NCBI GenBank assembly: GCA_026982235.1
Contig: JALSHM010000337.1
Location: forward strand, 1-13,705
Source of the DNA: Robiginitomaculum sp.
Lineage (GTDB): Bacteria; Pseudomonadota; Alphaproteobacteria; Caulobacterales; Maricaulaceae
Length of the DNA stretch: 13,705 nt
Direction of reading: 5' to 3'
Part shown: piece by piece, positions 6,934-13,337 of the stretch
Numbering within the stretch: position 1 is the first letter of the stretch
How the letters are laid out: every line of letters starts with the position of its first letter
Translations under genes and position numbers: made by a program
Notes under the pieces: model-generated
The model's input: only the letters and a program-made list of their open reading frames with translations
What the model was told of the DNA's origin: nothing
The model's database searches: none

Positions 6934-7352
6934 TGCCGGAATATGACGACCAAAACCCGCTCGTGGTTTTCGACGGCGTTTGTCATTTTTGTTCCCGCTC
7001 CATGCGTATTGTCTATACTCATGAAAAAAATATCCCCATATACTTTACCCCGACCCAATCCGGTTTAGGTCACTCATTACTTGCCAAACACGGCCTTGAC
7101 CCGGACGACCCAAGCTCGTTCTTATTTTTATATCAAGGGAAAGTCTGGACATCGTCCGGCGCCGTCTTCGCTTTGGCAAAACTCTTAAAAGGCTGGCCGA
7201 CATTGGTGCGGGTGTTTTGGATAATCCCGCGCCCTGTCACGGATGGGGTCTATAAACTCTTTGCTCGTAACCGCTATAACTGGTTCGGTAAAAGCAAGGT
7301 TTGCTTGATACCAAGTCCCGACATGAAATCTCGCCTGCTGGATATGCCGTGA
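6933..7352 (+). CDS. DCC-family (DUF393) thiol-disulfide oxidoreductase-like protein
   Basis: A 139-residue protein of the DCC/DUF393 family (PF04134), named from its N-terminal DxxCxxC motif, here DGVCHFC (Asp14, Cys17, Cys20). The family resembles thioredoxin-fold redox proteins, but reactions are known for few members. The C-terminal YNWFGKSKVC (115-124) is also typical and adds a third cysteine. No signal peptide is seen, so it is probably cytosolic or membrane-associated. It is locked between aroC (TAATG overlap) and the reductase gene (GTGA overlap), which implies made-together products. A link with the following saccharopine-dehydrogenase/DUF4166 protein in a redox step is an inference from position. 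Confidence 0.88.
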   Translation: MPEYDDQNPLVVFDGVCHFCSRSMRIVYTHEKNIPIYFTPTQSGLGHSLLAKHGLDPDDPSSFLFLYQGKVWTSSGAVFALAKLLKGWPTLVRVFWIIPRPVTDGVYKLFARNRYNWFGKSKVCLIPSPDMKSRLLDMP

Positions 7353-8998
7353 TAAAGACAGTTCTCATCATTGGGGGGTATGGGCAATTTGGGGGGCGGT
7401 TGTCGCGGCGCCTGTCGGACATAGGGGATATTACGGTTTTGGTGGCCGGGCGCACATTGTCCAAGGCGGAAGCTTTGTGCGAACAGTATGGCGGCAATCT
7501 CCGCCCCGTGTATTTCGATAGAAGTGAAGATTTGGACACACAGCTTGATAAATTTAAACCGTGGTTGGTCATAGATGCGGCGGGGCCGTTCCAAAGTGTT
7601 TTTGGCCATGGTTATACATTGGCCAAAGCCTGTATACGGCACGGCGCGCATTATATAGACCTGTCAGATAGCGGCACATTCACCCAAGGCATTAGCCGAT
7701 TGGACGCGAGGGCGCAGGCGGCCGGGGTTGCAGTGGTGAGCGGTGCGAGTTCGGTTCCCGCATTGTCATCAGCCGTCGTGGATGCCGCAATGCCCAATTT
7801 TACGCAAATAACGTCTATAGAAGGTGGCATCTCTCCTGGCGGGAAAATTGATATTGGCATGTCGGTGACCCAAGCCGTGCTGTCCTATTTGGGTAAACCG
7901 CTCAAAATTTTTCGGGCTGGGGCATGGACGACCGAGCTAGGCTATAGCCGCGTCCATGTCCACAAAATTGCTTTACAGGGCGAAAAACCTTTGTGCCGGA
8001 AATTTGGTTTGTGTGATGCGCCGGACTTATTGTTGTTCCCAGAGCATTATGACGGGGTTGAAACGGTGCGGTTTTACGGCTCGCAAGAACTTTGGATCAT
8101 ACACATCAATATCCGCATTCTAGCTTGGCTGCAAAAGCGCGGGATTGTGCGGAATTTGCAAAACCATGCAAAAATATTGCGTTGGATTGGTACACAATTT
8201 GGCCGTTTCGCTTCTGAGCGCGGTGGTATGTATATGCGCATTTTAGGCATTGATGATGACGGCAATCCCATAAGCCAACAATGGCACCTCATAGCTGAAG
8301 AAGGGGATGGTCCATTTATTCCGACATTAGCAGCAGAAATATTGACCCGACATTGGCTTGCGGCGAAACCAAAGTCTGGTGCCCGCGCAGCGCTCAGCGA
8401 AATTACGCTGAGCGAATTTGAACACGTATTTACCAGCCTCTCAATCAAATCAGAATTTGAAGATGTGCAAGCTGCGCCCTATTTATTTCAGCAGGTTTTG
8501 GGTGCTGACTTTGAAGAACTGCCCGCTGCTGTTCGCAGTGGCCACCAAGTCTCTAATACAAAAACTATGCGCGGACGCGTTGATGTGGTGCGCGGTAAAA
8601 ATCCACTGGCACAATTGGCGGCCAATATTATCGGGTTTGCTAAGACTGGAAGTAACAAGCCTATAACTATTTCTATGGAGGTTCTGGACGGCATGGAAAT
8701 ATGGACGCGGACAATTGACGGTCAATCATTTTGTTCGGCTCTGTCCAAAGCCTCAAACCCTTTCGAGATATATGAACGCTTTGGCCCCATAAAATTCAAA
8801 ATGAAATTCCGCATAGAAGACGAAAAGCTTCACTATGATATAATCTCCGCTAAAATGCTCGGTATCCCGTTCCCAAAATTTCTCCTCCCCAAATCTATTA
8901 CCCATGAGCGAGCTGAAGCCGGAAAATTCATCTTTGATGTGGAAGTCCGCCTCCCGCTTTTAGGACGCTTAATTGCCTATAAAGGGCGCTTGGTATAA
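7349..8998 (+). CDS. Saccharopine-dehydrogenase-like NAD(P)-binding protein fused to DUF4166
   Basis: A 549-residue two-domain protein. The N-terminal part is a Rossmann fold of the saccharopine dehydrogenase type (PF03435), with the dinucleotide motif GGYGQFGGRL at residues 9-18, VAGRTLSKAE after the second strand, AAGPFQ, and the conserved GAHYIDLSD and SGASSVPALSS. From about residue 381 (VLGADFEELP) to the end it matches DUF4166, with MRGRVDVVRG, the IWTRT region, IYERFGP, and the LPLLGRLIAYKGRL finish. The real substrate is unknown; the full-length lysine-pathway enzyme is not implied. GTG at 7349 is chosen because it overlaps the DCC stop as GTGA and starts exactly at the first Rossmann strand; a TTG at 7301 would run inside the DCC gene. 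The stop abuts the convergent gene at 8999. Confidence 0.88.
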   Translation: MIKTVLIIGGYGQFGGRLSRRLSDIGDITVLVAGRTLSKAEALCEQYGGNLRPVYFDRSEDLDTQLDKFKPWLVIDAAGPFQSVFGHGYTLAKACIRHGAHYIDLSDSGTFTQGISRLDARAQAAGVAVVSGASSVPALSSAVVDAAMPNFTQITSIEGGISPGGKIDIGMSVTQAVLSYLGKPLKIFRAGAWTTELGYSRVHVHKIALQGEKPLCRKFGLCDAPDLLLFPEHYDGVETVRFYGSQELWIIHINIRILAWLQKRGIVRNLQNHAKILRWIGTQFGRFASERGGMYMRILGIDDDGNPISQQWHLIAEEGDGPFIPTLAAEILTRHWLAAKPKSGARAALSEITLSEFEHVFTSLSIKSEFEDVQAAPYLFQQVLGADFEELPAAVRSGHQVSNTKTMRGRVDVVRGKNPLAQLAANIIGFAKTGSNKPITISMEVLDGMEIWTRTIDGQSFCSALSKASNPFEIYERFGPIKFKMKFRIEDEKLHYDIISAKMLGIPFPKFLLPKSITHERAEAGKFIFDVEVRLPLLGRLIAYKGRLV

Positions 8999-9892
8999 TC
9001 ATTTTTTCTTCTCTATCTTGGAAGCTTTCTCAGACAATGCCTGAGTTGGCGACACGGGCTTCACCGTGGATGTTATAAGGCTATTCGTAGCTGATATAGG
9101 CTCTACAGGTGGTATCGTAACATCATATGGCAGCGTAGAAGTGTCTGGTTTGTGCCTTCGGATGTAATTGCTTCTTTGCTTGCATTGGGCTTCGGAAATG
9201 GCATCTGCGGCTGTTTCGCCTATTGACCCAGCAAGGCTTATGCTAGCAGTAGAACTATATTTGAAGCCCATTTTTATGGCGCAGGAATGATATTTTTTAT
9301 CCCATGTGTACAAACATGTCAGACATGCCGCATTATATGCATCTTGTTCAGCTTGTTCGGCATCCGCAGCCGCTTGAGCCGCATCTTGTTCAGCCTGTGC
9401 AGCGGCTTGTGCTGCTTCAAAATCGGCACACCACTTCTTTGGAATCCAAGCATCACTACGTGTTGTTCGTGTGCCATTGCCAAGAATTTTGTCCGCATCC
9501 ATTTTCACAAAGAAACCATTATCTGAATTAGCCCAAGTGGGCGGTGTGCTTCGTCCTTTAAAACCACCCCCATTGCAAAAATAAGTTTTGGTAGCAGTGC
9601 TCAGTGAAAACTGATTGAGCAAATCTGTGACTGCAGTCTCATTTAGGTAGTTGGGAAATGTTGATTCCCAGGCTGTCTTCATGCATTTCTGAGTCCGTGA
9701 GGGTGTGCCGCCGTCAAATCTTGCTATTCCACTTTGTGAGAAAGACTTATCATAAACAGTATATGTCCGTCCCGTACCATTATCAGAATAAATGGCCGTA
9801 ATTGTGACATTGCAAGTATAGCTGGCGTAGGCATTGGTATTGTAAATAAAAATACTCATCAGCATAATAAAGAAGAATGATAGTGTGCGCAT
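8999..9892 (-). CDS. Secreted cysteine-rich protein of unknown function with Ala/Gln/Glu helix
   Basis: Not recognised. The ATG at 9892 is chosen because GGAG stands six bases before it; a second ATG at 9904 contains that site. The product has 297 residues with a signal peptide (SFFFIMLMSIFIYNTNAYA), so it is probably periplasmic or exported. The mature part has eight cysteines, allowing four disulfides. An N-terminal domain of about 130 residues includes CMKTAWESTFPNYLNETAV and ends with WIPKKWCADFE. Next comes a helix of Ala, Gln, Asp and Glu repeats (around residues 157-190), then CLTCLYTWDKKYHSC, then a Pro/Ser/Thr-rich tail ending in lysines. The helix is coded by partly repeated DNA. 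It runs against the DUF4166 gene with no gap and faces away from the glycine-zipper cluster, with a spacer of about 210 bases between starts. Confidence 0.75.
   Translation of the reverse strand: MRTLSFFFIMLMSIFIYNTNAYASYTCNVTITAIYSDNGTGRTYTVYDKSFSQSGIARFDGGTPSRTQKCMKTAWESTFPNYLNETAVTDLLNQFSLSTATKTYFCNGGGFKGRSTPPTWANSDNGFFVKMDADKILGNGTRTTRSDAWIPKKWCADFEAAQAAAQAEQDAAQAAADAEQAEQDAYNAACLTCLYTWDKKYHSCAIKMGFKYSSTASISLAGSIGETAADAISEAQCKQRSNYIRRHKPDTSTLPYDVTIPPVEPISATNSLITSTVKPVSPTQALSEKASKIEKKK
9339..9394 (-). repeat. Short direct repeat inside the Ala/Gln/Glu helix coding region
   Basis: GCATCTTGTTCAGC occurs at 9339-9352 and 9381-9394, exactly 42 bases apart, which is 14 codons. The helix therefore repeats with a 14-residue step, two heptads, as expected of a duplicated coiled-coil segment. 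Expansion or contraction by slippage would keep the frame. Confidence 0.7.
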
Positions 9893-10104
9893 GATTATCT
9901 CCATTGTTGTGTACTTACTATCTATATAGGAATCTTCGGTGTAAGAGCGTGATATTTTACATAATTTGATTATGAACCCAATATAAATTTCTACCTCAGA
10001 AAGGGTTCAGACGAGATTTTCTATAAAGCAATCCTACACAGACGATGAGTCTGGGAACACCGACAGGCAATTCCGCCGCCCGGGTTCTAGTTTTGGAGTT
10101 TGAC
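9893..10104. promoter_or_regulatory. Divergent intergenic region before the glycine-zipper cluster
   Basis: This 212-base spacer lies between the divergent starts of the secreted cysteine-rich protein and the first glycine-zipper protein and must hold promoters for both. It is AT-rich between 9905 and 10030, with TTTACA at 9956-9961 and TATAAA at 9982-9987, but their 20-base spacing is too long for a convincing sigma-70 pair. No strong inverted repeat or CtrA box was found. The part from 10040 to 10104 is likely the leader of the plus-strand transcript. Confidence 0.4.
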
Positions 10105-10824
10105 ATGAAAATGCTTACAACCTTACGCGCCGCCACTTTTGCGACCCTCGCAGGTGCGGCAATTTCTCTGCCTGTTGTGGCTCAGGCTACAGATTATAAT
10201 AGAGGCTATTATGATCCGAATCAAAAGTGCCGTTCAAACGAAAATGATGCCCAATTGGTCGGCGGCTTGCTCGGCGCTGTCGTTGGCGGTGTCGCAGGGT
10301 CACAAGTAGCTGAAAACGGCGCACGTACCGAAGGTTCTGTTATTGGTGCCGTACTTGGTGGCCTAGCGGGTGCTGCCATTGGTGACGAAAGTGTTGATTG
10401 CGACAAAAAACGTAATCGGCGTTATAATGCGCCCTATAGTGGTCAGACATATGGTCGCCAAGCGCCCGTTATTTATGATCGCACGGTAACAACGCGCCGC
10501 ATTTACCAGCCGAACCGCACATATCGCAACAATGGATATCATGACAATTATTACCGCAATAATGGATATAACAATGCCGGATATAATTATGGTAGTTATG
10601 GCTACAATCAGCGTAGCGGTTTGCGGGCTCAGCTAGAAGACGTGCGTTACCGCCTGCAGGACTTACGCAGGGAAGAGCGTTGGTTGAAACGCGAAATGCG
10701 CTATAGCTATAGTCAGCGTCTTGAACGTCGCTGGGATCGGGTTTGCAATGAGATCGAGCGATTAGAGCGCAAACAGCACCGCTTGAAAAAGCGTCTGCGC
10801 AAGCAAAATAGAAACCACTACTAG
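10105..10824 (+). CDS. Exported glycine-zipper protein with basic coiled-coil C-terminus
   Basis: A 239-residue exported protein. ATG 10105 is chosen over ATG 10045 because GGAG (10095-10098) is well placed and a signal peptide begins there, ending near VVAQA (residue 28). A glycine-zipper 2TM domain of the Rickettsia 17-kDa antigen type spans residues 49-95 (LVGGLLGAVVGGVAGSQVAE, then GSVIGAVLGGLAGAAIG), with GxxxG spacing fit for packing two membrane helices. A Tyr/Asn/Arg-rich linker (100-170) includes repeated NNGY. From 171 to 237 the chain is strongly basic and helical (ERWLKREMRY, ERLERKQHRLKKRL), probably a coiled coil that could bind an acidic polymer or another protein. Three cysteines remain after the signal, but there is no lipobox at the cleavage site. 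It is the first of three related genes and ends in a strong terminator. Confidence 0.85.
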   Translation: MKMLTTLRAATFATLAGAAISLPVVAQATDYNRGYYDPNQKCRSNENDAQLVGGLLGAVVGGVAGSQVAENGARTEGSVIGAVLGGLAGAAIGDESVDCDKKRNRRYNAPYSGQTYGRQAPVIYDRTVTTRRIYQPNRTYRNNGYHDNYYRNNGYNNAGYNYGSYGYNQRSGLRAQLEDVRYRLQDLRREERWLKREMRYSYSQRLERRWDRVCNEIERLERKQHRLKKRLRKQNRNHY

Positions 10825-10843
10825 GTTTACATATACCAAGATT

Positions 10844-10872
10844 CGGGTTCGCTTGTGCGAGCCCGTTTTTTT
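10844..10872 (+). terminator. Rho-independent terminator after the first glycine-zipper gene
   Basis: CGGGTTCGC (10844-10852), a TTGT loop and GCGAGCCCG (10857-10865) form a nine-base stem with one G-U pair, followed directly by seven T residues. It lies 20 bases after the stop codon, so the first glycine-zipper gene is probably its own transcription unit and the next gene needs its own promoter. Confidence 0.93.
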
Positions 10873-10973
10873 ATATTCTCCTCTAAAGCGAAGAACTTTA
10901 GGTTTTACATTATGACTGCTGAAATTAGGTGAAATGGTGTAAAAATTGCACTAAATTTGTCCAATAAAGTAAA

Positions 10974-10990
10974 TGTCCCGCAATGGGACA
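10974..10990. promoter_or_regulatory. Inverted repeat upstream of the second glycine-zipper gene
   Basis: TGTCCC (10974-10979), five bases and GGGACA (10985-10990) form a perfect six-base inverted repeat about 55 bases before the start at 11045. It could be an operator or a hairpin in the mRNA leader. The surrounding stretch 10873-11044 holds no gene and no convincing promoter hexamers that I can defend. Confidence 0.3.
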
Positions 10991-11044
10991 AGCTCCTATA
11001 CCTAGATTGGTGGGGTCGGGGGTGACTGAGAAATGGAGAGACTA

Positions 11045-12073
11045 ATGGCAACGAAAACAATTTCTACTGTGCTATTTACCAGTGTATTTGCGGGTGCATT
11101 GATGCTATCAACATCGGCATCTGCACAGCTATTTGGTGGCAATAACGGCAATACTTTACTCGGTGCTGGTATTGGCGCTGGTCTTGGTGGTGTTTTAGGT
11201 TCGAACCTAGCTGGCTCAGGTGTGCAGCAAGAAGGTACGGCCATTGGCGCCGCACTCGGAGGGCTGGTTGGTGCGTCTCTCGCTAATGGCGGTGCTAGCC
11301 GCTACGGTAGCTCAAGCCGATATGGTGGTTATGTACCTGCCTATGGATACGGTGCGCCGGGCGCTGGATTTAGCGGTGGCAATAATGGCCTAATCGGCGC
11401 AGGGCTTGGGGCTATTGCAGGCGGTGTGCTTGGATCGAATTTAGCTGGCGGCGGCGTGCAAGACGAGGGTACGGCTATTGGTGCTGTGCTTGGCGGTTTG
11501 GTTGGATATGGCATTGGCCAGCAAGTTGGTGGTGGTGCAAATGGTTTTGGTGGCGGTTATCCTGCTCCACTTCCCTATGGCGGTGGGTATGCAATGCCAG
11601 TTCCGATGTCAGCCACTCAATATATCCAAGGCGGTAATGTGGTGAACACATATGCAGTGCCGCAAACAACGTACAAAGTCTATCACCCAGCTCCGGCGCC
11701 TCAGATTAAATATGAACATATCTATCAACCGCAACAAGTCATTAACAAGCGGATTGTCCACCCTGCGCCGGCACCTAAGATCAATTATGAACATGTTTAT
11801 ATGCCGCAAGAGACAATCACTAAACGGATTGTTCATCCTGCGCCTGCGCCAAAAATTGAATATGAGCATATATATACGCCACAAGAGACAATCACCAAGC
11901 GGATTGTCCATCCGGCACCAGCTCCCAAAATTCAATACGAGCATGTCTATACACCCGATCCGGAGCCAATTACAAAGACACTGCCGGCACCAACTGGTAC
12001 ATATTGCTATGCAGGATCCGATAAGCGCTATGATTATTTAGGTAATCTAGTTGAAGGGGCAAGCTGTAATTAG
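11045..12073 (+). CDS. Exported protein with two glycine zippers and four HPAPAP repeats
   Basis: A 342-residue exported protein; ATG 11045 has GGAG five bases upstream and opens a signal peptide ending in STSASA. The mature chain has a glycine-zipper 2TM domain at about residues 36-80 and a second copy at about 115-160, so close in sequence (GGVLGSNLAG, EGTAIGA) that internal duplication is likely. A Gly/Tyr-rich linker follows. Then come four tandem units of 25 residues beginning HPAPAP and containing YEHIY or YEHVY (11684-11983). The C-terminus has a Cys pair (TYCYAGSD, and ASCN at the end) that could form a disulfide. The zippers suggest insertion or oligomerisation in the outer membrane, and the Pro-rich repeats a stiff periplasmic or surface stalk; both are inference. 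No catalytic motif is seen. Confidence 0.85.
   Translation: MATKTISTVLFTSVFAGALMLSTSASAQLFGGNNGNTLLGAGIGAGLGGVLGSNLAGSGVQQEGTAIGAALGGLVGASLANGGASRYGSSSRYGGYVPAYGYGAPGAGFSGGNNGLIGAGLGAIAGGVLGSNLAGGGVQDEGTAIGAVLGGLVGYGIGQQVGGGANGFGGGYPAPLPYGGGYAMPVPMSATQYIQGGNVVNTYAVPQTTYKVYHPAPAPQIKYEHIYQPQQVINKRIVHPAPAPKINYEHVYMPQETITKRIVHPAPAPKIEYEHIYTPQETITKRIVHPAPAPKIQYEHVYTPDPEPITKTLPAPTGTYCYAGSDKRYDYLGNLVEGASCN
11684..11983 (+). repeat. Four tandem 75-base (25-residue) coding repeats
   Basis: Units at 11684-11758, 11759-11833, 11834-11908 and 11909-11983 encode HPAPAP[QK]I-x-YEH[IV]Y-x-P followed by [QD][QEP]xxx[NT]K-type ends. Units 2 and 3 are nearly identical (both with PQETITKRIV), unit 1 differs in its second half (PQQVINKRIV), and unit 4 breaks down at its end (DPEPITKTL). 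The gradient fits growth from the centre by unequal crossing-over, with the outer units older. Confidence 0.95.
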
Positions 12074-12183
12074 AAGGTAGATTTTTGTTATGATATATCA
12101 CTATAGCTTCAGCTAAGGTTCATCTTGGATATGTTAACGGCGTATGAAAATGTGTCTTTACGATGGACCTGAAAGGAACCAAT

Positions 12184-12762
12184 ATGAAAATCATTCTAAA
12201 ACTAGCGGCGGTAACCGCAATAGCACTGGCGACGCCTATGGTAGCCAATGCTCATGATAACGGCTATGCCCACAGTCACCGTAGTAATAGTGGTGACCAA
12301 TTGGTCGGTGGCCTGCTCGGCGCAGTGGTTGGCGGGGTCATTGGCTCAAACGTAGCTGGTGGTGGCGTGCAAGATGAGGGCACAGCAATTGGCGCAGTCA
12401 TTGGCGGTCTTGCGGGCGCGGCCATTGCGGGCGGCAACAATAATACTTATAATAATGGCGGCTATTATAGGCAAGCTTATAGACAAGACTATTACGGTAC
12501 TGGCTATACCAATTACGGATACCGGCAGCCCTATTATGGCGGTGGGTTCAATCAGGCCTATTTCCCGCGAACTTCTTATTATGGCGGCAATTATGGCAGC
12601 GGGTTTTACGGCAATAGCCGTCCGCACGTCAACTTCAGCATAAGTTCCGGCTATGGTGGCTTTGGTTCTTATAATTATCGGCCTCGGCGCGTGCATCGTT
12701 TACGCACACATCGTCCACGCCATCATCACCACCATGTACATAACAGACATTGCCGCCATTAG
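12184..12762 (+). CDS. Exported glycine-zipper protein with Gly/Tyr region and His-rich tail
   Basis: A 192-residue exported protein; ATG 12184 has AAAGGA six bases upstream and opens a signal peptide ending in MVANA (residue 23). The glycine-zipper 2TM domain at 38-83 (LVGGLLGAVVGGVIGSNVAG, then DEGTAIGAVIGGLAGAAIAGG) is closest to the second zipper of the preceding protein. Residues 84-165 are rich in Gly, Tyr and Asn, with many YYGG-like steps, likely flexible and aromatic. The end is strongly basic and ends in a His-rich stretch (RHHHHHVHNRHCRH, with one Cys) able to bind metal ions or turn positive at low pH. It starts 110 bases after the previous stop with no terminator between, so it may share that transcript, and it is followed by a terminator at 12781. 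Confidence 0.85.
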   Translation: MKIILKLAAVTAIALATPMVANAHDNGYAHSHRSNSGDQLVGGLLGAVVGGVIGSNVAGGGVQDEGTAIGAVIGGLAGAAIAGGNNNTYNNGGYYRQAYRQDYYGTGYTNYGYRQPYYGGGFNQAYFPRTSYYGGNYGSGFYGNSRPHVNFSISSGYGGFGSYNYRPRRVHRLRTHRPRHHHHHVHNRHCRH

Positions 12763-12780
12763 CTTGTGTGGGCGCTATGA

Positions 12781-12815
12781 ATAAAACAGGCCGTTCTTGG
12801 ACGAGCCTGTTTTAT
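12781..12815 (+). terminator. Rho-independent terminator after the glycine-zipper cluster
   Basis: ATAAAACAGGC (12781-12791) pairs with GCCTGTTTTAT (12805-12815); inside, CGT and ACG extend the stem past one unpaired A, leaving a six-base loop. The T-rich right arm gives the release tract, and the A-rich left arm would let it work in the other direction too. It ends the third glycine-zipper transcript 18 bases after the stop codon. Confidence 0.85.
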
Positions 12816-12878
12816 GCCCCTAATGGGGGTAACGTGGGTGCGCCTCTCCCTTGCGCCGGGCAAGCATTTGCCAAACCG

Positions 12879-12894
12879 TTAATAAAAGGTTAAC
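12879..12894 (+). promoter_or_regulatory. CtrA-type binding site (TTAA-N7-TTAAC)
   Basis: TTAA (12879-12882), seven bases and TTAAC (12890-12894) match the CtrA consensus known from Caulobacter and its relatives exactly. The site lies after the terminator and 26 bases before the start codon at 12921, so it is placed to control that gene, either activating near -35 or blocking RNA polymerase. That would link the gene to the cell cycle or motility programme. No direct evidence of binding exists here. Confidence 0.65.
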
Positions 12895-12920
12895 AAGCCC
12901 CACACAGATTGTGAGGTTGT

Positions 12921-13337
12921 ATGCGCATGTTAAGAATATTCGGTTTGGGACTGGCTTTGGCTGTTTTCTATATACCCGCGACGGCAGGGACGCTAGCGGA
13001 TTATACAGCAAAACCAGGACAGTATAAAATCGAGAACGGGGTCAGGGTGTTCCGTGTTCAATCCATGGCAAGCCAGCGCCTGCACGACCCAGTCTACCAA
13101 ATGCGGCAAAGGCAATCCCTAAAACAGGCGAAACTTAAAGCTTTCGAACGCGGCTATGATGCAGGCTTCGAAGCAGGTTATGACAAAGCACAACAGAAAC
13201 ATCGCCCACGCCGCAACCGTTATAATTACGGACGTCGCTATTCAACATCTGGCTATAATCCTAGGTATAACAGGTTCAGATCAAATATAAGCTATGGCCG
13301 CCCGGCCTACCTAGCGCGATCGCCAAACAATCGTTAA
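12921..13337 (+). CDS. Small basic exported protein of unknown function
   Basis: Not recognised. The 138-residue product starts at ATG 12921 with GAGG four bases upstream; a second ATG at 12927 is 10 bases from it. A signal peptide (LRIFGLGLALAVFYIPATAG) is evident, with cleavage near residues 22-24. The mature part contains FRVQSMASQRLHDPVYQMRQRQ, then a Gly/aromatic motif ERGYDAGFEAGYDK (76-89), and a strongly basic Arg/Tyr/Asn tail, similar in character to the linkers of the neighbouring glycine-zipper proteins but without a zipper. There are no cysteines. It follows a terminator and a CtrA-type box, so it is probably a single-gene transcript. Its stop codon overlaps the convergent dxs stop in TTAA. 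Confidence 0.75.
   Translation: MRMLRIFGLGLALAVFYIPATAGTLADYTAKPGQYKIENGVRVFRVQSMASQRLHDPVYQMRQRQSLKQAKLKAFERGYDAGFEAGYDKAQQKHRPRRNRYNYGRRYSTSGYNPRYNRFRSNISYGRPAYLARSPNNR

Noticed and set aside
9315..9327. CATGTC-A-GACATG palindrome
   Set aside because: It lies within the coding sequence of the secreted protein, is short, and its codons are explained by the protein.
9956..9987. Sigma-70 promoter TTTACA/TATAAA before the first glycine-zipper gene
   Set aside because: The spacing of 20 bases is outside the usual 16-18, and other AT-rich hexamers are equally good.
11684..11983. CRISPR-like periodic repeats
   Set aside because: The 75-base period has no unique spacers, the repeats keep the reading frame, and third-position changes show it is protein-coding.
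12134..12148. CtrA-like site TTCA-N7-TTAAC (minus strand) before the third glycine-zipper gene
   Set aside because: One half differs from TTAA; with only one perfect half it is too likely to be chance.
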